Assembly: GCF_900660645.1 (NCBI RefSeq) | Contig: NZ_LR215036.1 | Location: 930,001-994,000, forward strand | From: Mycoplasmopsis citelli | GTDB taxonomy: Bacteria > Bacillota_I > Bacilli_A > Mycoplasmatales > Metamycoplasmataceae | Direction: 5' to 3' | Length of the DNA: 64,000 nucleotides | Shown here: positions 45,701-58,957 of the stretch, one piece after another | How the letters are laid out: each line of letters opens with the position of its first letter | Numbering within the stretch: the first letter of the stretch is position 1 | Notes under the pieces: model-generated | The model's input: the letters and a program-made list of their open reading frames with translations, nothing else | The model's database searches: none | Told to the model about the DNA's origin: nothing | Translations under genes and position numbers: made by a program

Positions 45701-48276
45701 ATTGGGTTCCCTTGTCCATCTTTAAATTGAGAAAGCATCTGTGTTAAACTAATTGTTTTAAAGGTTTTTTGTCCATTTTCATTATAAATAACTTTTCCTT
45801 GACCTTCAATAAATGGATTTAAAGTTCCTGAATTTGAATCTAGTGAGTTTGCTAAAAACAAATCTCCTAAACGAATGTTTCTTCGTTTAGCGGTTTCTTG
45901 AAGCCCTTCAAAAGTTTGAATAAATCTTCTGTCTGGGTTTTTAACTGTGTTAAAAATGTCTTTAGATTTTGACCCTCAAACATCATCATAAGTTTCTCAT
46001 CTAGTATGAGTCCCGTCATTTTTAATGTATCCAAATTGAGTAAATGTTCCTCTTGGGTTTGGGTTTCCTTGTGCATCAACTCTGCGAACCAATAAGTTAG
46101 TGCGAGCTTCAATATAATTTTTGAGTGCTTTAAATGAATAGTATGAACTATCTGAAGCTCCTCCATTAACTGAAATCCCTCCAACAAGTACAGCGCTATC
46201 TGTTTCGTCAATAGCTTGACCTTTTTCAAGAGTATAGTGATGACCGTATTCGTGAGCTCCGACATATTTTAAGAAATCATATGAAACCCCTTTGTAGTTT
46301 TTAAGAGTGTTTGCAAGAATCATTGGAATTCCAATATTATCATCAACTGAAAATCCTTGATATTCTCCTTCTTCGATGGTGTATTTATAAACTCCATTAG
46401 TATCAATTTTTTTAACTAAGTGAGGTCCATTTTGTTTTTTAAGTAAAAATGGGAATTTTTGTGAAATTTCGTCTAAAATTCCATTGTATGAATCTGAATA
46501 AATTTGAAACTTCCTTGAAGCAAGTCCTTTGAGTAATTTTCCACTTTGATCAACCGCTGTTAAAGTTTCAGGAGTAGCTGTAAGAGTACGCGGAACTAGA
46601 GCACCAGTATATCCTAATGCATATTTAAGAGATCTAAATAAATCTCCTAAAGAAATTTCTTTGTCAGTTTTAAGTGCATCAAAAGTCTCGGTAATTTCAC
46701 TTTTCTTTTGTTCTTTATCTTGGTGTTCAAAAGTTACAGTAAAAACTTGTCCTTTAACTTCAAAGCTTTTAATTGTTAATTCTTTTAAGTTATTCTCATC
46801 AAATTTAGATTCAAGATTAAGAGCTTCTACTGAATTTGAATAATATACTTTGTGATCACTATCTTGATATAAGTAAACTTTTTTTCCTAAATATTGGTCA
46901 ACATCATAAAAATCAAGGAAGTTTTTGATTTTAGAGTTAACCATTTGTTCAAGAAATTGTTCGGCATAATACTGAGCTGGCGAAGAAACTCCGTCATATA
47001 ATGGAATAGTAAATTCTGATTTTCCGTCAGTTAAATCAAGAGTTAAATATGCTGTCTTATTTGATTCAATTAAATCATCTGGATTAACAGAGATTCCACG
47101 GGCATCAGTAATTTGATATTCAACTAAATCATTAAATGAAACATTTTTATATTCTTCTCCAAATTCTTTAATTTTTTCTTTAAATTCTGTTTCAGTAATA
47201 TCAGCAGGGAATAATAAATTTTGAGCATTTTGAAATGCTGAAATTTTTGTTGCCCTTTCTTTTGCGTCCCTAATTGATGAAAATAAAGAATTAGGAGCTG
47301 GAAGTTTAGGTTCTCTTCCGTTTCTTTGTAAAAATCATTTTTTATAGTTGGAATCATAAATTTTTAATTCTTCGTTATATTTACGATACTCTTCTTTATG
47401 TTCCTTATTAACCAAAACCTTAACTTTTTGTCCTCTTAGTTTTCCGACAAAGAAAATATTTTTAAAACTAAGAATACTTTCTTTTCTGTATAAAGGCAAT
47501 CCTTGAGAATCTCTTAAACTTTCGTTGTTTTTTAAAATGGAAATTTTAACAAGATTTTCTAAAAATCCATCAGCTTGAAATTTTGAAACAGGAGCTTGAA
47601 AAGTAGTTTCAGTTAAAGCGTCAGGCGCATTCCCTTCACCACCAATACTTGAGAAAATAGGTGCAACACCAAAAAACGCATCTGGAAAGAATTTGATTTC
47701 GCTAGATTCCTTATGAATTGTTGTATGGTTACCTAAAGTAATTGAGTTTCCTCTTCTTTCAACCCCTGGAACAATTCTAAAACTACTTAAGGTAAGTAAA
47801 TCAGGTCCTCAAGCAACATTATCAATAAATCATTTACTAAATTCTAAAAATCTTTCTGGTCTAACAGCAAGAACATACTCATTGTAAAAATTAAATGAAC
47901 CATATTTAATTTCTTGAATGAAACTTTCTTGGAATCTTTTGTAATATGCGTTGAAAAATTCATTAAAGTTCATTTTATGTTCTTCGTCATTTACAAATCA
48001 GTATTGAGAACCATCATCTGACATCTTCGCTACAGTTCGTTGCTTAAGCGGATCAACAATATTAACTTTGGCTTTTAAGTTACCGTTTTCATCTCTTATA
48101 ATACTGTAATCATTTTTTAAAAGGTTTTTCGGAATTGCAGAGTATGACCCTAAAACTTCATCAGAGTTATTAGAATAAGCGAGCATTGCCCCTAATGTCG
48201 CACCTGAACCAATAACAACTGTTGAAACTGCAAGAAGAGTTTTCTGCAATAATGACAATTTTAATTTCCTTTTCAT
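42790..48276 (-). CDS. Giant PDxFFG-family surface protein with HExxH zincin-like motif
   Basis: One frame of 1828 residues is open across many TGA (Trp) codons; all fragments are in phase. The N terminus has one membrane or signal segment (residues 9-33) without a clear lipobox. The family motif PDAFFG is at residues 198-203, and HEYGHHYT at 675-682 fits the HExxH zinc site of metallopeptidases, followed by Glu/Asp-rich candidates for a third ligand (QAIDETDSAVL). Much of the rest is beta- and helix-rich with no recognised domain. PDxFFG proteins are mycoplasma-specific and of unknown function; protease activity is my inference. It begins the unit that continues with oppA. Confidence 0.85.
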
Positions 48277-48352
48277 AGTCGCCTTTCTTTAAATTTACTA
48301 TATAAGTACCATCAAAAGTACAATATATTTTTTATTTTATCATATTTTGTAA

Positions 48353-48399
48353 TTTTTGAGATTACATATTTAGGCTTGTAAAATGTGTAATCTCAAAAA
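48353..48399 (+). terminator. 19-bp hairpin with T tract (possible attenuator) in the divergent region
   Basis: TTTTTGAGATTACATATTT pairs with its complement (one G-U) around a 9-nt loop and is followed on the + strand by CTTTCTTTTTTTTTA. No + gene ends upstream, so it would stop transcripts heading toward the gene at 48457. Confidence 0.6.
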
Positions 48400-48456
48400 C
48401 TTTCTTTTTTTTTATTTTTTTTACTTTTATGTGAATTTTTTTATTACTTAATTGAT

Positions 48457-49653
48457 ATGAAAACAATTATTCGAAAATATTTAAAACTATTCATAGCTAT
48501 TATTAGCGTTTCAGCTATAACAGGTGTAGGTGTTTATTTTTTAACTAAAAACAAAACAGCAATTAACAATTCTAAAACCACAGAACCCGAAATTTCAAAG
48601 CAAAAAGAACAAGATATAGAAGATATAATTTCTTCACCAAATAATCAAAAAGCTAAAATTAAGTATAGCGGTGATCTTATAAATGAATTTAATAACTTTA
48701 AATCATTAGCCTTTAAAGAAGATAATAACTTTCAAAAATTAATTTCTCATTATCAAAAATATCAAGAAGATTTATTGTTAGATCAGTTTTATAATAAAAG
48801 TGATATCTGAACACAAATTTACCAAGACAGATCCTTAAGTGAATTACTAATATCAACATTTTTAGATAATGAAACTAGTTTAAATGATTTAAATTCTAAT
48901 GATAATAAAAGCATTTCAAAAATACGAATCGGTGCTTTAATTGAGTTAATTAAATCTTTTACTGGATCTTTTGAAAAACAAAACGAAATTTTTCTGAGTC
49001 AATTTAATGAAAGTTATTTTAATTTAATAAATAGTCAATTAAAAAATTTTTGAAATGAATATAATCAACAAATTAATTTTGCAAATTCAGATGATTGATT
49101 AAAGCAAGAGAATTTAGAAATATTGAGTAAAAGTTTTATTAACTTGATTTTTAATTTAATCCAAATAAAAGAATTAATTTTGCAAATTAATAAAAATTTT
49201 CTTGATATTGCTAAAATTGAACAAGAAAGAATTTACTTAATGAAAAATTTTATCAAAGATACTTCATCTTATATTTATGAAAGTCTCAATTTTATAACTC
49301 AAGATCAAGGTGAAAAAATAATTCAAAAAATTAATTCATTTAAAAAGTTTAAAGAAGAAATCCAGAACTTAAAAAGGGATCAACTTCAGTTACTATCTGA
49401 TAAAGAGACTATTTTTGCTCAAAGTGCTATTATTGATTTTCTTAATAAAAATCTTAAATTAAAAGAAATTTTTGAAACCTTAAATTTTTCAGAAGATCAA
49501 AGACAAGCAATTGAATTATTAATTCATCAGCTCATTGAAAACAAACGTGCTTTTGTTGCTCGTGAAGAAAAGAATTTTGGCTTTATAGAGCAAAAAATTA
49601 ACGATAAAATAAATGATTTAAGTTTAAAAGATGAGCTTTTAGCACAAACTTAA
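48457..49653 (+). CDS. Membrane-anchored coiled-coil protein of unknown function
   Basis: This 398-residue protein has one N-terminal membrane segment (residues 9-30) without a lipobox cysteine, then a long helical, Lys/Glu/Gln-rich extracellular part likely to form coiled coils. TGA codons encode Trp. No ribosome site is visible before ATG. It is divergent from the PDxFFG-opp unit, and a structural or adhesin-like role is possible but unsupported. Confidence 0.65.
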
Positions 49654-49705
49654 TTTTAAACATAAAGAACGTAAATGTAGTGATTAGAATTGAAAATAAA
49701 GAAAA

Positions 49706-49748
49706 GATGACTAAATAAACCCTTATTTTAAGAATTTATTTAGTCATC
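49706..49748 (-). terminator. Terminator after tsf
   Basis: Perfect 14-bp stem GATGACTAAATAAA / TTTATTTAGTCATC; on the minus strand TTTTCTTTATTTTC follows. Confidence 0.75.
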
Positions 49749-49771
49749 AAATACATAAAATATAAATTAAT

Positions 49772-50656
49772 TTATTTTAAATTTGCAGCCGCAGCTACTT
49801 CTTCAGCAAAATTAGATTGAACTTTTTCGATTCCTTCTCCAACTTCAAATCTAAATGATTTTACTAAAGAACTTGAATTATTGGCTAAGTATTTTTCTAC
49901 TGAAACCCCATCATCCATAACAAAAGGTTGGTGTGTTAAAACAAACTCTGATAGTTGTTTATTTAATCAACCTTCTTGGATTTTCTCTTGAATGTTTAAT
50001 GGTTTTGAATCAAACCCAGCAGGTTTTTCGAAACCATTTTTAATTTCTTGCATTCTTTCAGCAGGCATATCTGAAACAAGAGTAAATTCAGGGTTCATCG
50101 CAGAAACATGCATAGCAACATTTCTTGCAACGTCAGCTTTTTCACCATTTACAACTACAACAGATGCAACTTGGTTATTTGCATGAACATAAATTCCTAA
50201 AACTTGATTTTCTCCAGAGTTAATACACATAATCCGTCTAAGGGTAATTTTTTCTCCAATTACGGCGGTAGCTTCAGTTAAAGCTTCTTCAACGCTTTGT
50301 CCATCAGCTAATTTAACTTTTAAAGCTTCTTCAAGTGTATTAACTCTGCTGTTAAATATAGCAGGAGTAATTTCATTAACTAACTTATTAAACTTATCAT
50401 TCTTAACAACAAAGTCAGTTTCTGAATTAACTTCAACAAGAACTGCATTATTTCGGTCACCATATGCACTAACTACACCTTCTGCGGCAACACGACCTGC
50501 TTTTTTAGCAGCTTTTACAATTCCATTTTCTTTTAACCAAGCAATTGCAGCGTCCATATTATAATCGGTTGCTTCAAGAGCTTTTTTAACATCAACAAGA
50601 GCAGAATTAGTTCTTGCTCTTAATTCTTTGATTTTTTCTAATTTTGAATCAGCCAT
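49772..50656 (-). CDS. tsf: Elongation factor Ts
   Basis: This 294-residue EF-Ts exchanges GDP for GTP on EF-Tu. The N-terminal UBA-like domain (LRARTNSALVDVKKALEATDYNMDAAIAWL) and the EF-Tu-contacting VNSETDFVVKNDKF are clear. It lies 31 nt behind rpsB, the standard rpsB-tsf order. Confidence 0.97.
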
Positions 50657-50687
50657 GATTACTCCTAATGCTATTTATATTTTTTAA

Positions 50688-51506
50688 TTAATTAAGTGGT
50701 TGTTGTTCAACTTTTTTTGATTGAAATTCTGGTAAAACAACTTTTTCATCTGGTTGGTATGCATAAAGTTGTTCTTTGTTTTGAGCTTTAGCGATTGCAT
50801 CAGCTAAAATTGTGATAATAAGTGTAATTGATTTTGCAGAATCGTCATTTGCAGGAATTCCAAAATCAACCGAATCTGGGTTTGCGTTTGAATCAAGAAG
50901 TGAAATAACTTTGACTTTTTTTCTTCTTGCTTCTTTAACAGCAATTGCATCTTCAATAGGGTCAGCTACAATCATAATTTGAGGTAGCGATTTCATATTT
51001 TTAATACCATCTAAGTTTTTGTGAAGTTTTTCTAATTTTTTATCAAATTCAAGTGCTTCTTTTTTAGTGTATCCTTTGTATCCTTGTGCTTTTTTAGCTT
51101 CAAGTTCATCCATTGTTTTTACACTTGACATAATGGTACGACTATTTGTTAATGTTCCACCAAGTCATCTTTCTGAAACATAATGAGCACCAACTCTTTG
51201 TGCTGCCTCTTGAATTACTTTTTTAGCTTGTTTTTTGGTTCCTACAAAAATAAATGAAGCATTTTTTGAAGCTAATTTGTTTACAAGCGAATAAGCAAAT
51301 TCTAAATATTTTTGGGTTTTAGTTAAATCAATAATATGAGAACCTTTATTTTTTTTATTTGGAACTAAATATTCTTTCATTTTTGGATTTCAATCTTTAG
51401 CTTTGTGTCCAAAATATGCCCCAGCTTCTAATAACTTATCTTTTGAAACAATAGGTGTTTGCTGTTGTTTTACTGGTCTTTCAGCAACAGTTTTTTTGTT
51501 TTCCAT
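50688..51506 (-). CDS. rpsB: Ribosomal protein S2
   Basis: This 272-residue S2 shows [48 protein letters not shown] and the late [17 protein letters not shown] ... [16 protein letters not shown]. Both N- and C-terminal ends carry short extensions rich in Lys and Gln. TTTCCTTT on the + strand gives the AAAGGAAA ribosome site. Confidence 0.97.
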
Positions 51507-51537
51507 AATTTTTCCTTTAGTTTGTTATTGATTAATA

Positions 51538-51597
51538 ATTGCTTCTAACGCCTAGCACTCAAATTATTGGAGCACACCCAAGCGAATCCACAATTAC
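51538..51597 (-). promoter_or_regulatory. Structured rpsB 5' leader, probable autoregulatory element
   Basis: On the minus strand AATTGTGGATTC pairs back with GAAGCAATT, and an inner GCTTGGGTGTGCTC / GAGTGCTAGGC stem-loop has several paired G-U positions. It is GC-richer than its surroundings and ends about 30 bases before the rpsB start. It resembles ribosomal-protein leaders that S2 uses to repress rpsB-tsf; the class is not certain. Confidence 0.5.
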
Positions 51598-51738
51598 ATT
51601 GATATATTTTTTACTTTATAGTTGTTTTAAAATAATTAAAACTCTTTTATATTTTAGCACATATATTATTATTTAAACCCAAAAAAATATACTTTTTTAA
51701 GCTAATTTAAGCTTTTTTATACTATTTAAAAGAAAAAA

Positions 51739-51752
51739 GTGCTTAAAAGCAC
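51739..51752 (-). terminator. Terminator after metG
   Basis: GTGCTT / AAGCAC stem, extended by one or two pairs, followed on the minus strand by a run of T. Confidence 0.7.
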
Positions 51753-51762
51753 CTTCAATAAA

Positions 51763-54075
<2,313 letters not shown>

Positions 54076-54098
<23 letters not shown>

Positions 54099-56277
54099 AT
54101 CTTTTTTCACGATCTTGATTTTCCCTCTTTATTTTGTTTAAGTATTGATCATATTGGCTTGTTAAAACACAATCAACTTTTCCTTCAACTAAATCAACAT
54201 TAATAACAGTAACTTCAACAATATCCCCAATAGTATAAGTTTTATTTTTTGAAACTAATTTAGTTGCATTTTCATTAATTTCAAAATCTCCATCAAATAA
54301 ATTACTTTTATGAATTAATCCGCTTGCTTTAAAATCAAATTCCACAAAAAATCCAAAATTTAAAACACTCAAAATTTGAGCTTTAAAGCTTTGTCCAATT
54401 TTACTTTTTAGGTACTCAGCAAATTTTAAATCGTTAACTTTTCGTTCAATTTGGACTGCTTTTTGCTCACTTGCGGTATTTAATTCACCAAATTCTGCAA
54501 GTTTTGTACTCAATTTTTCGACATTAACAGCTTTTTTATCAATTAAATAATCTCTAATAATTCGATGAATAATTAAATCTGGATATCTTCGAATTGGAGA
54601 GGTAAAATGACAATAGTGATCGCTAGCAAGTCCAAAGTGTTTGATGTTATTTTGTGAATAAACGGCCTTTTGCATAGTTCTTAAAAAAAGTAATTTGACA
54701 AAATCATCATCCCGATTATTTTTAACTTGCTCTACAAAATCTGCAAATAATTTTGGTGTAATTTGATAATGTTTAAAATTTGGGGTGGGTAAATTAACTA
54801 CTTCAAGAGAATTAATTAAAGTTGATAATTTTTCTTCATTAGGAATTTCATGAACTCGGTATAAAAGTGGTAATTTTGCTTGATAAAGGGTTTGAGCAAC
54901 TACTTCGTTAGCCCTTACCATAAAATCTTCAATTAAAACTTCACTAAATCCTCGTTTATTAATAACAATATCTTTAACAAATCCGTGTTCATCAAGCTTA
55001 ATTTTAGGTTCATCAATTTCAAAATCGATATATCCTTGATTAGTTTTTCACTTGTGAATAATTAAGCTTAACTCCTTTGCTTGATTGAGCATATTTGCTA
55101 ATTGTTCTGATAAATGTGGATGTTTGCTTGTATCAATAAATCCAGTATCTAAAAAATGATTGACATTTTTATAAGTTAATCGAAATTTACTGTTAATAAC
55201 TCCTTGGAAAATATTGCTTTTAATTGTTTGACCATCTTTATCAATTTCCATTTCACAAGCAAGAACAAAACGATCTTCATCTGGGTTAAGAGAACAGATT
55301 CCATTTGAGAGTTTTTCAGGTAGCATCGGAATTACTCGATCCACTAAATAAGTGCTTGTTCCCCTTAAAAGAGCTTCTTTATCTAATAAAGTATCTTCTT
55401 TAACATAATAGGAAACATCAGCAATATATACTCCTAATTTTCAATTTCCATTTGGTAGTTTTTCAACATTAATTGCATCATCAAAGTCTTTGGTGTCTTC
55501 TCCGTCAATAGTTACAATAAGTTTGTCCCTTAAATCAATTCGATTAGATAAATCTTCATTGTAAATATCATCAGGAATTTCACTAATTTCTGAAGCTAAA
55601 GATTTCGGAAAGTTTTCAGGAGCTTTAATTGATTCTAAATAAGCTTTTACAAAAACCATCGGATCAGCTTCGTTGGTAATGATTTTTTCAACAGCAATAA
55701 AGACAATTTTTCCTTCATATTTTAGAATTTTAGCCACTACTAAATCATTTAATTTATATTCAGTAGTTGAAGGCATTAATGCTCAAGAACAATTTTTAAA
55801 GCGTAAATCAGTTGGTAAAAAGTAAAAAGTATTATTTTTTTGCTTAATAAAACCAATAATAGCATCATTTTTACGCTCTAAAATGTGAGTAATTACTCCA
55901 TAACTAAGATTATTTTCATCATGAGGATTAACATAAATATTTACTTGAACAATATCATTTGTAATAGCCCCATTAAAGTTAAATGATTTAACAAAAACAC
56001 TTTTTTTAGTTTTGTTTTCTTCATCAATATCATAATCAACAAAACCAAAGCTTCCTTTAGTTGAAGCAAAAAAAACACCTGAAGTAGTATTAATTAATTC
56101 AGGAGCATAATATTCATCTTTTTCATTGCGAAAAACTTTACAATCTTTTTGTAAAATCGCTAGAATTTTGTTTAACTGATGATTGTCTTTGGGTTTAATC
56201 TTAAAATGTCGAGCAATTTCTAAAAAACTTTTGCTTTTTGAGTTTTTGATAAACTGGTATATCTGTTCAATTTTCAT
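54076..56277 (-). CDS. rnr: Ribonuclease R
   Basis: This 733-residue 3'-5' exoribonuclease is the main processive RNase of mycoplasmas. Cold-shock-like N-terminal domains are followed by the RNB catalytic block ([18 protein letters not shown] with catalytic aspartates; [24 protein letters not shown]) and [18 protein letters not shown]-terminal S1 domain ([20 protein letters not shown]) ends the protein. Its ATG shares a base with the secG stop, the usual secG-rnr order. Confidence 0.96.
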
Positions 56278-56513
56278 TATCTAACAAAATAAATTCTAAT
56301 TACAATTGATCCAATTAGTAACAATGCTCCTAAAGTAAACATTGAATATTTTAGAATTTTCTTAACCCCTCTTTCTTTTGAAACTTTAAATAAGTCTAAA
56401 TCTCCTGAACCTACTAAGGCTCCTGAAAAACCATTTGAATCTGGAGACATTAATAACGAAATGATAATTATAAAAAAGGAAATGATAATCAAGACAATTG
56501 TTAAAACTCCCAT
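56277..56513 (-). CDS. secG: Preprotein translocase subunit SecG
   Basis: This 78-residue protein has two hydrophobic helices joined by the conserved loop MSPDSNGFSGALVGSGDLDLF. SecG assists SecYE export. AAGGAGC precedes the ATG, and it is coupled to rnr. Confidence 0.92.
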   Translation of the reverse strand: MGVLTIVLIIISFFIIIISLLMSPDSNGFSGALVGSGDLDLFKVSKERGVKKILKYSMFTLGALLLIGSIVIRIYFVR

Positions 56514-56608
56514 AAATTGCTCCTTAAAGTATATTAATTAAATAATACCATTTTTTAGCTAAAGCTGATTTATCTTTTAGCAATATCTGCAAAATAAAGC
56601 GTAATTTT

Positions 56609-56617
56609 TGCTATAAT
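56609..56617 (+). promoter_or_regulatory. Extended -10 promoter of ptsH
   Basis: TGCTATAAT, an extended -10 element (TG-N-TATAAT), lies 38 bases before the ptsH ATG. AGAGGAG is the ribosome site. Confidence 0.65.
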
Positions 56618-56655
56618 TTTTCTATAAATCATAAATATTTTTAATAGAGGAGTTT

Positions 56656-56919
56656 ATGAAAGAAATTACAGTAAAAATTCTAGATCCAATTGGTCTACAC
56701 GCTCGTCCAGCTTCAAATTTAGTTTCAGTGGCAACTAAATTCTCTTCAAATATCAAATTAGTTTCAAATGGAAGAGAAGCTAACTTAAAATCAATTATGA
56801 ATGTTATGGCTTTAGGTGTAAAAAGTGGATCTGAAGTAACATTTAAATTTGACGGAACTGATGAAGACGCTGCCTTTGAAGCAATTAAAGAAGTTTTAAA
56901 GAAAGAAAACATCGCCTAA
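56656..56919 (+). CDS. ptsH: Phosphocarrier protein HPr
   Basis: This 87-residue PTS carrier has the active His15 in GLHARPAS and Ser46 in NLKSIMNVMALG, the site for HPr kinase/phosphorylase. It carries phosphate from Enzyme I to sugar EIIA proteins and, here, to DhaM. The regulatory Ser suggests that HprK is present in the genome. Own promoter and terminator. Confidence 0.97.
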   Translation: MKEITVKILDPIGLHARPASNLVSVATKFSSNIKLVSNGREANLKSIMNVMALGVKSGSEVTFKFDGTDEDAAFEAIKEVLKKENIA

Positions 56920-56924
56920 TAAAG

Positions 56925-56949
56925 ATCGCAATTGCTGCGGTTTTTTTGT
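56925..56949 (+). terminator. Terminator after ptsH
   Basis: Short CGCA / TGCG stem within GATCGCAATTGCTGCGG followed by seven T residues. Confidence 0.6.
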
Positions 56950-56961
56950 AGAGAGATTAAA

Positions 56962-57894
56962 ATGAAAGCCTTAAATATAGTGCTAAAAAAAGGATTATGA
57001 GGACTTGTTTCCTTATTTTTAGTACTAAGTCTTTCATTTTTTATTTTGTCCTTTATTATTTCACCAGTTGGTAATATATTAACTAATTACTTTAAATATC
57101 TTGGAAGTATTTTTAGTTTTAAATTTGGCTTTATTGTTAATTCAAATAACCAAATTTCTTTTGGTAAGGTTGGGGAGTTTTATGATTTTTACTTTCAAAA
57201 AAGCTTGCTCTTAATTATCCCTTCTTTTATAATTTCGTTACTATTTGGACTTATTTTTGGAAGTTTAAGTGCTTATATTAAAAATAAATTTTTTGACCAA
57301 TTCATTGTTGGAACTTTATATTTATTTTCTTCACTACCGATTTTTATTTTAGCTCCTATTTTAATTATTTATTCAGAACAAATTAACTGGCCTTCTTTAA
57401 TTATTGAACCTGAAGAATACCAAATTGCATCAGTAATTCAAAGTCTATTTTTTCCGAATTTACTTATTTTTGTATTATGTATGTCTTTTTTTACTTTAAA
57501 AGTTAAAGAATCTACTAGTGAAGTTTTAAAACAAACATACATTAAATTTGCTCGAGCAAAGGGAATTTCAGAAACAAGAATTTTCTTTAAACATGTGTTG
57601 AAAAATGCATTTGTAAATTTTTCTTCTTCAATTACTGTTTTATATGCTTTTGTCCTTTCGTATTCATTAATTGTAGAAAGAGTGTTTCAACTTCAAGGTC
57701 AAAGCATTATTTTAATTAATGCATTTAGTCAAGGTGAAATTTATTTAATTTTGTATTTTATTTTCGCAACAGTAATTTCAATTATCATCTTTCAACTTAT
57801 TATTGAATTAATATTAGTGTCAGCAAATCCAATTTATAAAGATAATCTTTATAAAAGTGTGTTTACTTTCAAAAGGAGATTTAATGAACAATAA
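56962..57894 (+). CDS. Second peptide-type ABC permease (OppB/DppB family)
   Basis: This 310-residue permease has an N-terminal segment typical of DppB/OppB and a coupling loop IKFARAKGISETRIFFKHVLKNAF. It overlaps the next permease by 11 nt. It is diverged from oppB at 38230, so it is a separate system. GAGAGATTAA precedes the ATG. Confidence 0.85.
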
Positions 57895-58951
57895 ATTTTC
57901 GTTTACCAAAGTAAATAGTACTTATTTGGAAAATCAAAACTTCAAAAATTCCGTAAATTACTCACTTACTAAAAGATTTTTTAAAAATAAGTTAAATCTA
58001 ACTTTGGTAATTATTACTATTTGTTGGATTTTTGGTATCTGAATTGCTAATTTAACTTACCAAAATTCTAGTTATATTCCTGATCATGATAGCTTTTTAA
58101 CTTATAATCTTCCTTCTTCGCTTTATCCGATAATTAGTCGCTCTTTTGACAAAGGGCCTTATACTGATTATTTATTTAAACTTCAAGATCAAGGAATAAT
58201 TAAGCTAGATAATATAAAAAATTTTCAATCTACTTTTACAATAACTTTTAATCCTTATAATGTCATTGAAGCTATTAGTGGAAAACATCTTTTTTATTTA
58301 CTAGGAACAAATTACAATGGAGTAGATAATTTAGCCATTTTACTAAATTCTTTTTCGTTAACGTTTTTAATTTTACTAATATCTGCACTAATTCAGGGAA
58401 TATTAGGAATTTATATCGGAACAACATTAGGATATTTTTATCAAGGAAAAACTTCAAAAATTTCCTTTTGAATTATTAGCGTACTAATGATTATTCCATT
58501 TTTGTTTTTAAATATTATTGTTTTTAGTTTAAGTGGATATTCATTTATTAAAGCAATTTTAATTTTAGGAATTATTGGATTTTTTGCTATTTTTTACTTT
58601 GCATATAACAATACTGTAATAATTATGCAAAAGCAATACATTCTTGCTTATAAAGTTTTAGGTCTTAGTCCTTGAAAAATTATTTATCGAATTGTAAAAA
58701 TAAACTTTTTCACATGTTTACCGCTACTTGCTGAGCAACTTTCTCTTGGACTTATTTCATTAGCTTCACTTGCTTTTTTTAATATCTCCGATATTTATCA
58801 ACATGCAAATATCGGAAATTTATATAAGCAAATTATCGATAATCCTTCAAATATCGGATTATTTATTTGCACATTTACCATTTCGATTTTATTTATTATT
58901 TTGTGAAAAATGCTTGCAATTAATGTGGCAAAAAACTTTTGAAATAGATAG
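57884..58951 (+). CDS. Second peptide-type ABC permease (OppC/DppC family)
   Basis: This 355-residue protein has N-terminal and C-terminal membrane segments. FYLLGTNYNGVDNLAILLNSFS is equivalent to the LGTD-x-x-GRD motif but with GRD changed to GVD. The coupling-helix region is ILAYKVLGLSPWKIIYRIVKIN. It starts within the preceding permease gene behind AAAGGAG. Confidence 0.82.
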
Positions 58952-58957
58952 GAAAAA

